Assembly: GCA_009780915.1 (NCBI GenBank)
Contig: WQZD01000009.1
Location: 1-64,000, forward strand
Reading direction: 5' to 3'
Origin: Propionibacteriaceae bacterium
GTDB taxonomy: Bacteria; Actinomycetota; Actinomycetes; Propionibacteriales; Propionibacteriaceae
Length of the DNA: 64,000 bases
The first letter of the stretch is position 1. Each line of letters opens with the position of its first letter. The notes under the pieces are model-generated. The model did not search any database and was not told where the DNA came from. It worked only from the letters and a program-made list of their open reading frames with translations. Both the position numbers and the translations under genes were made by a program. Positions 27,103-35,657 of the stretch are shown here, piece after piece.

Positions 27103-28239
27103 CTATGACACACCCAAGGTTGTTCTCATGACAAGCGACACAGCGCCCAAAAGGACCGCTTCGCCGCCGAGTGATGACTGTCTCATCGTGAACTCCTGGC
27201 GGAACTGGGAGCGTGTGCGCTCCACGATGAGGTCCTGACAGGCACGGATGAAGACGGAGTCGATCAAATCTTCGGGACCGCCCACGACGACCTCGGTCAG
27301 GTCGAGGGCGGCGACGATGGGGGCCAACGCCATCCCCAGGCGTCGTCCGGCTTCGGCGAGCACATCCTCGCGTCGGGCCGACTCATGGCTCAGACGTCGC
27401 TGCAGCGCGGGAGCGGAGATCCATGTCTCCACGCAGCCCCGTTTGCCGCACGAGCACATCGCGCCCTGATGCTCGATGACCACGTGTCCGATCTCTCCGG
27501 CGGCGGCCGCCGTGCCCAGGACCAAGGACCCCGACAGCAGGATGCCGGCTCCGACCCCGCGAGAGATCTGGACCCTCACCAGGGTGGGGCCGGCTTCGCT
27601 GAAAGCCGTCTCCGCGATCACGGCCGCGTTAGCGTCGTTCTGGATCACGGTGGTCACCTGGAGACGTTCCGCGAGGATGTCCTGGAGGTCGACCCCGTAC
27701 CAGTCGAAGTTGGGGGCCGCGATGACGGTCCCTTGCGTGTCGACCGTCCCCGGGGTCCCCACACCCACGCCGAGAATCGGTCGCGTGGCCAAGCTCGCGC
27801 ACCGCTCGGCCAACTCCAGCACGGCGTCGACGGCCTCCGGCCCGGTGCGCCCGTCGAGGTCGAGGCTGACACGAGCACGGTTCTCGCCTCGCATCGAGTA
27901 GATCCCCGCCCGGAGGACGTCGGGGGCGGACAGGTCGAGGGCCATGATGTCGCAGGTGTCGTCGCGCACGGCCAGGGTCGCGGCAGGTTTGCCGGGACGG
28001 GCGCCCGACGTCATGCCCGTCTCGGCGACCAGTCCTTCGTCGATCAGTTCGGCGACCAGATCCGAGATGGTGACTTTGGTCAGCCCCGTCAGACGGGCCA
28101 GATCGGCCCGTGTCAGTTGGGGATCGTCGTAGAGGGATTGCAGCACGAGGGAAAGGTTCGACCGTCGCCCGTCATGGGGGCGCAAGGTCCGGGACCCGTT
28201 CTGATCCTCGTAGAAGCCGAGAGGCCGCGCTGCCGTCAT
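27103..28239 (-). CDS. ROK family transcriptional repressor (NagC/XylR-like)
   Basis: 378 residues. Residues about 25-75 form a winged helix-turn-helix (R-A-D-L-A-R-L-T-G-L-T-K-V-T-I-S-D-L-V), followed by a ROK sugar-binding domain with the zinc motif C-S-C-G-K-R-G-C-V-E (about 265-274). The kinase-type ATP site is altered. It most likely represses the chitobiose operon and responds to a GlcNAc-derived ligand. Its ATG lies only 5 bases from a TTAGTAA-acc-TTACGAA element, so it should repress itself. It heads the operon and faces nagBA across 324 bp, so it could control both. Confidence 0.87.
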   Translation of the reverse strand: MTAARPLGFYEDQNGSRTLRPHDGRRSNLSLVLQSLYDDPQLTRADLARLTGLTKVTISDLVAELIDEGLVAETGMTSGARPGKPAATLAVRDDTCDIMALDLSAPDVLRAGIYSMRGENRARVSLDLDGRTGPEAVDAVLELAERCASLATRPILGVGVGTPGTVDTQGTVIAAPNFDWYGVDLQDILAERLQVTTVIQNDANAAVIAETAFSEAGPTLVRVQISRGVGAGILLSGSLVLGTAAAAGEIGHVVIEHQGAMCSCGKRGCVETWISAPALQRRLSHESARREDVLAEAGRRLGMALAPIVAALDLTEVVVGGPEDLIDSVFIRACQDLIVERTRSQFRQEFTMRQSSLGGEAVLLGAVSLVMRTTLGVS

Positions 28240-28563
28240 AGAAGTTAGTAAACCTTACGAACTAGTAAAAGTCAAGTGGAATCCCGGATCGACGCGCCCC
28301 TCCCGCTGTGCATCGAAAATGTGAAATTGCTTGCGGATCTACGTTTCGTCCTGAGTGTGAGCCGAGAGGGCATGAGTGATGATTCATATCAGTGCCAGTG
28401 AGTCTGGGGACGCCCCCCCTGTCGACCTCAGTACGCGACGCGCGCCCGTGCCGCCCCGCCCACCACCGCGGGAGGGGATCGACTCCTCCGGCGTGTCGTC
28501 CCCAATCCTGGGTAGAGTGAATCGTGTCAATCCCAGTGCGGACCATTCCCCGGAAGGACGGCC
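28240..28563. promoter_or_regulatory. 324-bp divergent control region between the ROK repressor operon and nagBA
   Basis: No gene is supported here. The repressor side is AT-rich and holds the repeat element described separately, with TTTACT (28252-28247, minus) 7 bases before the repressor ATG. On the nagB side TAGAGT (28513-28518) is a -10 candidate with no good -35, giving a leader of about 40 bases that contains GGAAGGA just before the nagB ATG. Confidence 0.5.
28245..28270. promoter_or_regulatory. Candidate ROK operator
   Basis: TTAGTAA-acc-TTACGAA (28245-28261) is an inverted repeat with one mismatch per 7-base arm. A second half-site CTAGTAA (28262-28268) repeats the motif 17 bp from the first. 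The element covers the repressor's own -10 region, as expected for an autoregulated ROK repressor. Confidence 0.5.
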
Positions 28564-29355
28564 ATGGAAGTCATCATCTGCCCCACCCCCGCGCGAGTCG
28601 GCGAGATCGGCGCGGCCAAGATCGCCCAGATCGCCGCCGGACTTCGCTCCGACCTCGTCTTGGGCGTCGCCACAGGCTCGTCCCCCCTGGCGACCTACGC
28701 CGAACTGGCTCGGTTGGTCGACGCCGGCGCCCTGGATGTCAGCAACGCCTCGGCCTTCGCCCTGGACGAGTACGTCGGCATCCCGGTCGACCACCCGCTC
28801 AGCTACCATGACACGATCCGACGCACCGTCGCCGAGCCCCTGCACATGGATCTTGCCCGCGTCCACGTGCCCGACGGCAGCGTGGAGCACCTGTCGACAG
28901 CCGGACAACGCTATGAAGACGCGATCCGCGCCGCGGGCGGGGTGGACATCCAGATCCTCGGCATCGGCACGAATGGGCATGTCGGATTCAATGAGCCGAC
29001 GAGTTCCCTGGCCTCGCGTACCCGGATGAAGACCCTGGCCCCCAGCACCCGCGCGGACAACGCCCGCTTCTTCTCCAGCATCGACGAGGTGCCCCACCAC
29101 TGCATCACTCAGGGGTTGGGAACCATCATGGACGCCCGTTCCGTGGTCCTCGTGGCGACCGGCGCCTCCAAGGCCCAGGCCATCGCCGCCGTGGTCGAGG
29201 GCCCCGTGACGGCCATGTGGCCCGGGTCGATCCTGCAGATGCATCCGCACGCGACCATCGTCGTCGACGAGGACGCCGCCTCGGCGCTGTCCCTCAAGGA
29301 CTACTACAAGAAGGTGTACGCGGACCTTCCCGATTGGCAGAGATTGGACGTGTGA
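28564..29355 (+). CDS. nagB: Glucosamine-6-phosphate deaminase
   Basis: 263 residues, normal for NagB. It converts glucosamine-6-P to fructose-6-P plus ammonia. Visible motifs: G-V-A-T-G-S-S-P (34-41, phosphate loop), L-D-E-Y (67-70, Asp68 catalytic), and G-I-G-T-N-G-H-V-G-F-N-E-P (133-145) with His139 and Glu144; the Asn in place of the E. coli Asp is usual in Gram-positive NagB. GGAAGGA lies 6 bases upstream of the ATG. The stop overlaps the nagA start by one base (TGATG), so the pair is coupled. Confidence 0.95.
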   Translation: MEVIICPTPARVGEIGAAKIAQIAAGLRSDLVLGVATGSSPLATYAELARLVDAGALDVSNASAFALDEYVGIPVDHPLSYHDTIRRTVAEPLHMDLARVHVPDGSVEHLSTAGQRYEDAIRAAGGVDIQILGIGTNGHVGFNEPTSSLASRTRMKTLAPSTRADNARFFSSIDEVPHHCITQGLGTIMDARSVVLVATGASKAQAIAAVVEGPVTAMWPGSILQMHPHATIVVDEDAASALSLKDYYKKVYADLPDWQRLDV

Positions 29356-30497
29356 TGACCCTCATCTTCGCCGAGCGCCTGCTCAGCCCACGCGGGCTGG
29401 TCGGCCCTGGCTGGGTCACAGTGGAGGGCGCGTCGATCGCGGCGTGGGGCGAGGGATCGGCATGGGGCGACGCCTGTCCTCAGTCGGCGCCCGATGTGAC
29501 GGTGGACGGCATCCTCTCCCCTGGTTTCGTGGACGTGCACTCTCATGGAGGGGGCGGAGCGAACTTCGGCGCCGACCCCGCCCAGGCAGCCACCGTCCTG
29601 GACACCCATGCCGCCCACGGCACGACCACCATGGTGGCGTCTCTGGTGACCGGCGCCGTGGACGACCTGGAGGCGCAGGCACGCCTGCTGTCGACCTTCG
29701 TCGCCGAGGGCCGTCTGGCGGGCATCCACCTGGAAGGCCCGTGGCTGGCGCCATCGCACAAAGGCGCCCACCCCGAAGACAAGCTGATCGATCCCAAGAT
29801 CGAGGACATCGCCCGCCTGCTCGACGCCAGCGGGGACACGGTACGGATGGTCACCATGGCGCCGGAGCTGCCGGGGGCCGCCGAGGCCATCCGCTTCCTG
29901 TGCGGCCGTGGAGTCACCGTGGCCGTCGGCCACACCGGCGCCGACTTCGCCACCGCGGCCCGCGCGATCGACGACGGGGCCCGGGGCGCGACCCACCTGT
30001 TCAACGCCATGCCCGAGATCCTGCACCGCGACCCCGGGCCCGCCCTGGCCCTGTGGCGCGACTCCCGCGTCTGGTTGGAACTCATCTGCGACGGGGTCCA
30101 TGTCGACCCCCACCTCATCCGCCACGTGATGACCACCACCCCCCATCGTGTGGTCCTGGTGAGCGACGCGATGGCCGCCGCCGGCGTCGCCGACGGGGAC
30201 TACACGCTGGGCGAACTCGCCGTGGAGGTACGACAAGGAGTGGCCCATGTCGCGGGCACCTCCACCATCGCCGGATCGACCCTCACCCTCGACCGGGCCC
30301 TGCGCACGGCCGTCGCCGCGGGCGTGGACCTCACCACCGCCTTGCGCGCGGTGACCTCGCACCCCGCAGCGTACATGGGACTGGAATCGGTGGGATCCAT
30401 CGAGCCGGGCCACGACGCCGACCTGGTCTGCCTCACCGACGACCTCCACGTGTCCCGAGTCATGCGCCGGGGACAGTGGCTGTCGACGAGCGCGTGA
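29355..30497 (+). CDS. nagA: N-acetylglucosamine-6-phosphate deacetylase
   Basis: 380 residues from the ATG at 29355 that overlaps the nagB stop. It removes acetate from GlcNAc-6-P, giving GlcN-6-P for NagB. Amidohydrolase fold with H-S-H (62-64), Glu127 in H-L-E-G-P-W, His193 in V-G-H-T-G, His214 in T-H-L-F-N-A-M and catalytic Asp271 in V-S-D-A-M. All sites needed for a zinc deacetylase are present. The released acetate could be handled by the ackA-pta pair further along the window. Confidence 0.95.
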   Translation: MTLIFAERLLSPRGLVGPGWVTVEGASIAAWGEGSAWGDACPQSAPDVTVDGILSPGFVDVHSHGGGGANFGADPAQAATVLDTHAAHGTTTMVASLVTGAVDDLEAQARLLSTFVAEGRLAGIHLEGPWLAPSHKGAHPEDKLIDPKIEDIARLLDASGDTVRMVTMAPELPGAAEAIRFLCGRGVTVAVGHTGADFATAARAIDDGARGATHLFNAMPEILHRDPGPALALWRDSRVWLELICDGVHVDPHLIRHVMTTTPHRVVLVSDAMAAAGVADGDYTLGELAVEVRQGVAHVAGTSTIAGSTLTLDRALRTAVAAGVDLTTALRAVTSHPAAYMGLESVGSIEPGHDADLVCLTDDLHVSRVMRRGQWLSTSA

Positions 30498-30512
30498 CCC
30501 GTCGAGGCGCCC

Positions 30513-31544
30513 TCAGGCGAGGGTCACCATCACGATCCCCACGATGAGAGGCGCCGCGCTCAGGACGAGGCAGACCACCGTGAAGGTGAGGGAGTCGCGC
30601 AGGATGGCCACGAACTCCCGGATCGTGGCCGCAGGCCAGTAATACCCGGCCGTCCGGGACCCCAGAGCGTACCCCGGGATGTTCTCGCGCCGCAGCAACA
30701 AAGCCGCTCGGAAGGCGTGGAAGTTGTTGGTGACGGCGACGACTCGGGCGTCGATCCCCTCCCGGGCCAGCATGGCCTTGGTGTTGACCACATTCTCGGC
30801 CGTGGTGCGCGAGAGGTCTTCCATCAGGATGCTCGCGGAAGGCACCCCCTTGTCGACGAGGTATTCCGCCATCGCCGACGCTTCGGAGCGAGCCTCATCC
30901 GAACCCTGACCCCCCGACACGACGAACATCGGCTCGGCGGACGGGGCGTCCTTGCCCCGCGCGAGGGCGCGCGACGCGACAGCCAGGCCCTTGTCGAGAC
31001 GGCTGGCCAGCAAGGGGGTGACCTTGCCGTCGATCAGCCCCGACCCGAGGACCATCACCACGCCGGCGGGCTTGGACCAGCGCACCAGGACGTGCAGGTA
31101 GAGGAAGGAGTACAGCAGGTAGGCGGAGAAGGCGAAGCCCAGATAGGCCAGCGGGACGCCCCCGAAGAGGATGAGCGCGAAGATCTGCGGATTCTCGGTG
31201 ACGATCGCGCCGACCGACACGCCCATGTACCCCAGCATGACCAGCCCCAGGAAGAGCCCCAACAGATTGGCCAGGCTGCGGCCCTCCCGACGCACCATGG
31301 TGAAGGCGTTCAGGACGAGGACCACCCCCAACACGACGATGACGAGGGCCACCACGAGCACGAAGCCCACCGCGAGGTACCCGCCGATGTAGTGGGCAGG
31401 GTCCATCAGGAACAGCACCTCCAGCCCCGCCCAGGCCAGGCACAGGATCGCGGCCAGCAGGAAGACCCCGCACCGGAACCGCCGAGGTTCCCTGACCACC
31501 GAGATCACGAAGCACACCGTGAAGAAGCAGCCGAGAATCCACAT
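30513..31544 (-). CDS. YdcF/ElyC-family (DUF218) integral membrane protein
   Basis: 343 residues: five or so hydrophobic segments in the first 155, then a DUF218 domain (about 165-300) beginning V-V-M-V-L-G-S-G-L and containing V-S-G-G-Q-G-S-D-E-A-R-S-E-A and L-E-D-L-S-R-T-T-A-E-N, and a last membrane helix at the C-terminus. The fold binds nucleotides; relatives affect envelope synthesis, but the reaction is not known. TAGGCT ends 6 bases before the ATG. It follows the flavin-reductase gene by 9 bp and converges on nagA. Confidence 0.85.
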   Translation of the reverse strand: MWILGCFFTVCFVISVVREPRRFRCGVFLLAAILCLAWAGLEVLFLMDPAHYIGGYLAVGFVLVVALVIVVLGVVLVLNAFTMVRREGRSLANLLGLFLGLVMLGYMGVSVGAIVTENPQIFALILFGGVPLAYLGFAFSAYLLYSFLYLHVLVRWSKPAGVVMVLGSGLIDGKVTPLLASRLDKGLAVASRALARGKDAPSAEPMFVVSGGQGSDEARSEASAMAEYLVDKGVPSASILMEDLSRTTAENVVNTKAMLAREGIDARVVAVTNNFHAFRAALLLRRENIPGYALGSRTAGYYWPAATIREFVAILRDSLTFTVVCLVLSAAPLIVGIVMVTLA

Positions 31545-31556
31545 GTGACCAGCCTA
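31545..31556 (-). promoter_or_regulatory. Leaderless-type promoter of the YdcF-like gene
   Basis: TAGGCT (31556-31551), 6 bases, then ATG at 31544. The first three bases of the box are the TAG stop of the upstream gene, so promoter and stop codon overlap. Confidence 0.4.
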
Positions 31557-32306
31557 GGGGGTCTCGGTCTCGGCGATCCAGTACGTCTGGACGTGCTGGG
31601 CCTGTCGGGGGATGGCGAAGTCGTGGCGGGCGAACTCTCGGACCGTCTTCGCCAGACGGCGCTCGCCAGCGGCCCAGAGGAAACACGCCGTCGGGTCGAT
31701 GCCCGTGGTCGCGTCGCGCAGGTCGTGCGGCGTGACCTCGTCGACCCAGGCGATGCGGACGCCTGGCCGGGTCGGCAGGGTGATCAGGTCCCGATCCGGG
31801 TGAGCGTCCTGGAGGATCACCGTCATGGCCATGGCGGGCTCACACCCCTCGATCAGCGACGCCACAGCGGGCACGGCGGAGGTGTCCGCGATCAGGACGG
31901 CGTGGGGGACGTCCGGGACGGTCAGGGCGTACGGGGCCTCGCTGACGCTCACCCTCGTGCCGGGGACGGCCCGGGCGGCCCATGCGCTCCCCGGGCCCTC
32001 GGGGGCGTGCAGGACCACGTCGAGACAGAATCCGTCGGAGCTGACGCTGTGGAGGGAGTAGGCCCGCTGGACGACGCGGTCGTCGTCCAGGCCGGGGACG
32101 TTCAGCAGGAGGTACGCCCCCGGGGCGGGGTGGAAACTCTCGAAGAGCCCGCAGGCGTCGACAGTCACACGGCGGTACCACGGCGTCAGGTCGCACACAT
32201 CGACGACCTCGACCTCATGGTCTTTGACCCGTGCGCGAGGGGCCTGTGCGGAGGTCTCGGCATGATCGACGCTGGGATGAGAGGAGGGTTCGCTGGAGAC
32301 AGTCAT
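31554..32306 (-). CDS. Siderophore-interacting protein (SIP-type flavin ferric reductase)
   Basis: 250 residues. The N-terminal FAD-binding beta barrel carries R-A-Y-S-L (81-85), the family's R-x-Y-S/T flavin motif, and G-P-G-S-A-W-A about 20 residues later. The C-terminal SIP domain has F-L-W-A-A-G-E-R (NAD(P)H contact). Such enzymes reduce ferric iron in imported siderophores in the cytosol. No siderophore transporter is nearby. A poorly conserved, acidic/Ser-rich stretch of about 25 residues precedes the domain. Confidence 0.85.
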   Translation of the reverse strand: MTVSSEPSSHPSVDHAETSAQAPRARVKDHEVEVVDVCDLTPWYRRVTVDACGLFESFHPAPGAYLLLNVPGLDDDRVVQRAYSLHSVSSDGFCLDVVLHAPEGPGSAWAARAVPGTRVSVSEAPYALTVPDVPHAVLIADTSAVPAVASLIEGCEPAMAMTVILQDAHPDRDLITLPTRPGVRIAWVDEVTPHDLRDATTGIDPTACFLWAAGERRLAKTVREFARHDFAIPRQAQHVQTYWIAETETP

Positions 32307-32383
32307 GCCCCCATGTTCTCATGCCGACGGGTCAGGAGACACCGGTCGAACCACGGCCGAGCGAAAATGTCGGAGGGGCCTGT

Positions 32384-32396
32384 TACTGTGTCTGGC
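32384..32396 (+). promoter_or_regulatory. Leaderless-type promoter of radA
   Basis: TACTGT (32384-32389), 7 bases, then the ATG at 32397, with no ribosome-binding site. Confidence 0.45.
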
Positions 32397-33797
32397 ATGA
32401 CGAAGACAGCCATCAAAGCGACGAAATCCTCGTACCGGTGCTCCGAGTGCGGGTGGACATCCGTGCGCTGGGTCGGTCGATGCGGCCAGTGCCAGCAGTG
32501 GGGATCGATCGAGGATGTGGCCGGTGTCCAGCAACCGAGCGTGGGCAGTGTCATCCCGCTGACGCGGGCCGTCCCCATCACCGAGGTCGACCCCTCCCTG
32601 ACCACGCGATGCTCCAGCGGGGTCGGGGAGCTCGACCGGGTCTTGGGAGGAGGGCTCGTGCCCGGGGCGGTGGTGCTCTTGGCCGGTGAGCCCGGGGTGG
32701 GCAAATCCACTCTCCTGCTGGAGGTGGCCGCCCGGTGGGCCGCGACCCAGGGCACGACTCTGTACGTGTCCGGGGAAGAGTCCGCGGGACAGGTGAGGAT
32801 GCGTGCCCTGCGCACGGGCGCCGACTCCGAGAACCTCTATCTGGCGGCGGAGACCGACCTGTCGGTCGTCTTGGGGCACATCGACCAGGTGGAGCCCACG
32901 CTGGTGGTGGTCGACTCCGTCCAGACGATCGCGTCCCCGTCCGTGGAGGGAACCCCCGGCGGCGTGGCCCAGGTCAAAGAGGTGGCCAGTTCCTTGATCC
33001 GCGTGGCCAAGCAACAGGGAATCCCCGTCATCCTCGTGGGCCATGTCACCAAAGACGGCGCCATCGCCGGGCCCCGGACGCTGGAACACCTCGTCGATGT
33101 CGTCGTCAGCTTCGAAGGTGATCGCCATTCCGGGTTCCGCATGGTCAGGGCGACGAAGAACCGCTTCGGCCCCGCTGATGAGATCGGGTGTTTCGAGTTG
33201 AACGACAAGGGGATCGAGGAGGTGCCCGACCCGTCGGGGGTCTTCACCAGTTCCCATGCCGAGTCGGTGTCGGGGACGGCGGTGACGGTCTGCTTGGAGG
33301 GACGCCGCCCCTTGGTGACAGAGGTCCAGGCGTTGGTGGTGCCCACGAGCCTGCAGACGCCTCGGCGGGTGAGCAACGGTGTGGATTTCGCCCGACTGGC
33401 CATGGTCTTGGCCGTCCTGCAGCGGCGTGCGGCGGTGAAGTGCCACCTGCTCGACGTGTACGCGTCCACGGTGGGTGGCGCCCGGATCACGGATCCCGGC
33501 GCCGACCTGGCCCTCGCGTGCGCTCTGGCGTCGGCCATCCAGGATCGGCCCCTGCCGGAGCACACCATCGCCATCGGTGAGATTGGGTTGGCCGGCGAGA
33601 TCCGCCGCGTCCCCGATGTGGACAGACGCTTGGCGGAGGCTGCCCGGTTGGGCGTGACCACGGCCGTCATCCCCCAAGGGCTGGATCTGGGTCGCTCCGC
33701 CCGGTTCTCCGCCCACCTGTCCATCATCGAGGCGCCGAGCGTGGCCTATGCGCTCAGCGTGCTCGACCTGCGAAAGAAGAAAGGAGGGGATTCATGA
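32397..33797 (+). CDS. radA: DNA repair protein RadA
   Basis: 466 residues, normal for RadA/Sms, a RecA-like helicase that drives branch migration in recombinational repair. Domain order: zinc finger C15-x2-C18 and C29-x2-C32; Walker A G-E-P-G-V-G-K-S-T (97-105); Walker B L-V-V-V-D-S (169-174); the RadA-specific K-N-R-F-G (254-258); then a Lon-protease-like C-terminal domain. The true start is the ATG at 32397; the open frame continues upstream for over 1.6 kb but that is a shadow of minus-strand genes. Confidence 0.96.
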   Translation: MTKTAIKATKSSYRCSECGWTSVRWVGRCGQCQQWGSIEDVAGVQQPSVGSVIPLTRAVPITEVDPSLTTRCSSGVGELDRVLGGGLVPGAVVLLAGEPGVGKSTLLLEVAARWAATQGTTLYVSGEESAGQVRMRALRTGADSENLYLAAETDLSVVLGHIDQVEPTLVVVDSVQTIASPSVEGTPGGVAQVKEVASSLIRVAKQQGIPVILVGHVTKDGAIAGPRTLEHLVDVVVSFEGDRHSGFRMVRATKNRFGPADEIGCFELNDKGIEEVPDPSGVFTSSHAESVSGTAVTVCLEGRRPLVTEVQALVVPTSLQTPRRVSNGVDFARLAMVLAVLQRRAAVKCHLLDVYASTVGGARITDPGADLALACALASAIQDRPLPEHTIAIGEIGLAGEIRRVPDVDRRLAEAARLGVTTAVIPQGLDLGRSARFSAHLSIIEAPSVAYALSVLDLRKKKGGDS

Positions 33798-33829
33798 CTC
33801 GATGAACAACTGAACACTGCTCGACGAGG

Positions 33830-34465
33830 CTAGATGCGCACGAGTCCTGATGTGGTGCGGAAGGTGGCCGACACCACGCCGGGGTAGCCGCTGGGCGAGT
33901 CGAAGGTGATCGTCACGTGGTCGAAGACGTCGGGCACGTCACTGCCCAGCCATTCGGCGACGCGCTCACGGGAGCCGGCGATTTGGATCTCGTCCAGGGC
34001 GATGGATGCTGGCAGAGCTGACGGTAGGACCGACGGCTCCGATATCCAGCGGATGAAGAACGGCAGCTGGGGATCTGCGATGAGGCCTTTGACTCCGAGT
34101 TGTTGCCACTCCAGGAGACGGCCGTCGGGGAAGTGACGCACCCCCTGGACGGCGGTGCGATCCAGGCGTGCCTCATACTCGCTGAGGTCGTCCATGGAGA
34201 TGACCCATCCGAGCCAGCCTCCCCCCATGGAACTGCGCGTGCGGACTGCTTGCCCATACGGCACCTTCTCGGCGGCCGGATGGTCCAAGACTTCGACGAT
34301 CTCGATGTGACGGCTGTCGACCAGAGGAATCAACCTGATACGTGTGCCGAAACTGGGATGAATTCCCCCGTCCACAGACTTCACCTGTAGCAGGGATTCC
34401 AGACGGGCAGCTTCGGCCTCCAGCCCAAGGGGACCCACCGCATAGATGAGATGATCAAGATGCAT
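33830..34465 (-). CDS. Glyoxalase-like domain (VOC-fold) protein
   Basis: 211 residues from the ATG at 34465. It opens M-H-L-D-H-L-I-Y-A-V, the typical first strand of VOC/glyoxalase-like proteins, and later has I-R-L-I-P-L and H-I-E-I-V-E-V-L, with W-L-G-W-V-I in the middle. The pattern fits the Glyoxalase_3/glyoxalase-like family of unknown substrates rather than lactoylglutathione lyase. No operon partner is seen; it converges with radA across 32 bp. A longer start upstream at 34603 is unlikely. Confidence 0.75.
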   Translation of the reverse strand: MHLDHLIYAVGPLGLEAEAARLESLLQVKSVDGGIHPSFGTRIRLIPLVDSRHIEIVEVLDHPAAEKVPYGQAVRTRSSMGGGWLGWVISMDDLSEYEARLDRTAVQGVRHFPDGRLLEWQQLGVKGLIADPQLPFFIRWISEPSVLPSALPASIALDEIQIAGSRERVAEWLGSDVPDVFDHVTITFDSPSGYPGVVSATFRTTSGLVRI

Positions 34466-34722
34466 ACCCCCTATTCTGCCCGTGTTTCGCCTCAGTCTGG
34501 AAATCGAGTCGATATCATACGATTTTGTGAGACAGTTCACACCTGACCTTGTTCGGCGCCCGGTGATCGGACGGGGCTGGCACTGGCGCGCCGTGTCCGT
34601 CATTCTCGCGCCGCACCTCGTCGTCCTGCGGGCCAGCCCGAGAAGAGATAGGCTTCACCTAACAGGCGTCCAGGAGGACCGGGGGTCTGCTCGAGACGAT
34701 CTACGAAAGGCACATACTGACC
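34466..34722. promoter_or_regulatory. Divergent intergenic region before proline dehydrogenase
   Basis: 257 bp between the divergent glyoxalase-like and proline dehydrogenase genes. TAGGCT near 34650 could be a plus-strand -10. The ribosome-binding site of the downstream gene is poor (GAAAGG about 12 bases before the ATG). No RNA gene is seen. Confidence 0.3.
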
Positions 34723-35649
34723 ATGTATCGCGCATTCTTTCTCACTCTGGCTCGCACCGAAGCCTTCCGGAAGCTGCTCGTCACCGTCCCTGGAACGCGA
34801 CAGGCGGTCTCCCGCTTCGTCGCCGGCGACTCCTGGGAGACCGCCCGTGACCAGGTGGCCGACCTCGTCGACAAGGGCCTCAAAGCGTCCGTGGACTTCT
34901 TGAGCCGCGATGTCACATCCACGGAGAACGCCCAGACCATCGTCGAGACCTACACCCACATCCTGGACATGATCCACGAGCAGGGCTGGGCCCATGACGT
35001 GGACGTCTCGATCAGACTGATCAGCCTGGGCCTGCTCCTCCACGACGGCGAGCGTCTCGCGGCGTCCAATGTACGCGTCCTGGCCGACAAGGCCCGTGAG
35101 GTCGGCACCCGCATCACCCTCGACATGGAAGGCCTGGCCACCACCGCGAAGACGCTGCGCGTGGTCCAAGCCCTGCGGGAGCAGTACCCCGAGGTGGGCT
35201 TCGTCCTTCAGGCCAATCTGAAGCGCACGGAGTCCGATTGCCGCGCCTTGGACGCCCCGACGTCCCGCGTCCGCCTCTGCAAGGGCTCCTACACGGCGCC
35301 GTCCCAGGTGGCGTTCTCCGACAAGCACGACGTCGACCTCAGCTACGTCCGTTGCTTGAAAGTCCTCATGGAGGGCGAAGGGACCCCGCTGGTCGCCACC
35401 CACGACCCCGTCATGATCGAGATCGCGCAGGAACTCGCCGCCCACTCCAACCGCGGCCTGAAGGATTTCGAGTTCCAGATGCTGTATGGGGTACGCCCGG
35501 TCGAGCAGGAACGCCTCGTCGACCTGGGGCACGTCGTGCGGGTCTATGTGCCTTTCGGAGAGCAGTGGTACGGGTACATCACCCGACGACTGGCTGAATC
35601 TCCCGCGAACCTCTTCTCCTTCCTGCGGGCCCTGGCGGGGCTGCGCTGA
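34723..35649 (+). CDS. Proline dehydrogenase (monofunctional)
   Basis: 308 residues, the short Gram-positive form. It oxidises proline to pyrroline-5-carboxylate with FAD and passes electrons to the membrane quinone pool. The (beta/alpha)8 barrel marks are present: D-M-E-G (134-137), Q-A-N-L-K-R-T (163-169), R-L-C-K-G-S-Y (184-190) and the C-terminal Y-V-P-F-G-E-Q-W-Y (275-283) with R-R (288-289) that bind proline. No P5C dehydrogenase gene is in the window. The next gene starts 9 bp later, so they are probably co-transcribed. Confidence 0.93.
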   Translation: MYRAFFLTLARTEAFRKLLVTVPGTRQAVSRFVAGDSWETARDQVADLVDKGLKASVDFLSRDVTSTENAQTIVETYTHILDMIHEQGWAHDVDVSIRLISLGLLLHDGERLAASNVRVLADKAREVGTRITLDMEGLATTAKTLRVVQALREQYPEVGFVLQANLKRTESDCRALDAPTSRVRLCKGSYTAPSQVAFSDKHDVDLSYVRCLKVLMEGEGTPLVATHDPVMIEIAQELAAHSNRGLKDFEFQMLYGVRPVEQERLVDLGHVVRVYVPFGEQWYGYITRRLAESPANLFSFLRALAGLR

Positions 35650-35657
35650 CCCCGCCC

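Noticed and set aside
29217-29354. Upstream extension of nagA
   Set aside because: It overlaps nagB in another frame; the TGATG junction gives the natural coupled start at 29355.
30717-32396. Long open frame upstream of radA on the plus strand
   Set aside because: It runs antisense to two well-supported minus-strand genes (YdcF-like and SIP-type). The third-position GC bias of high-GC genes leaves such shadow frames open; RadA itself clearly starts at 32397.
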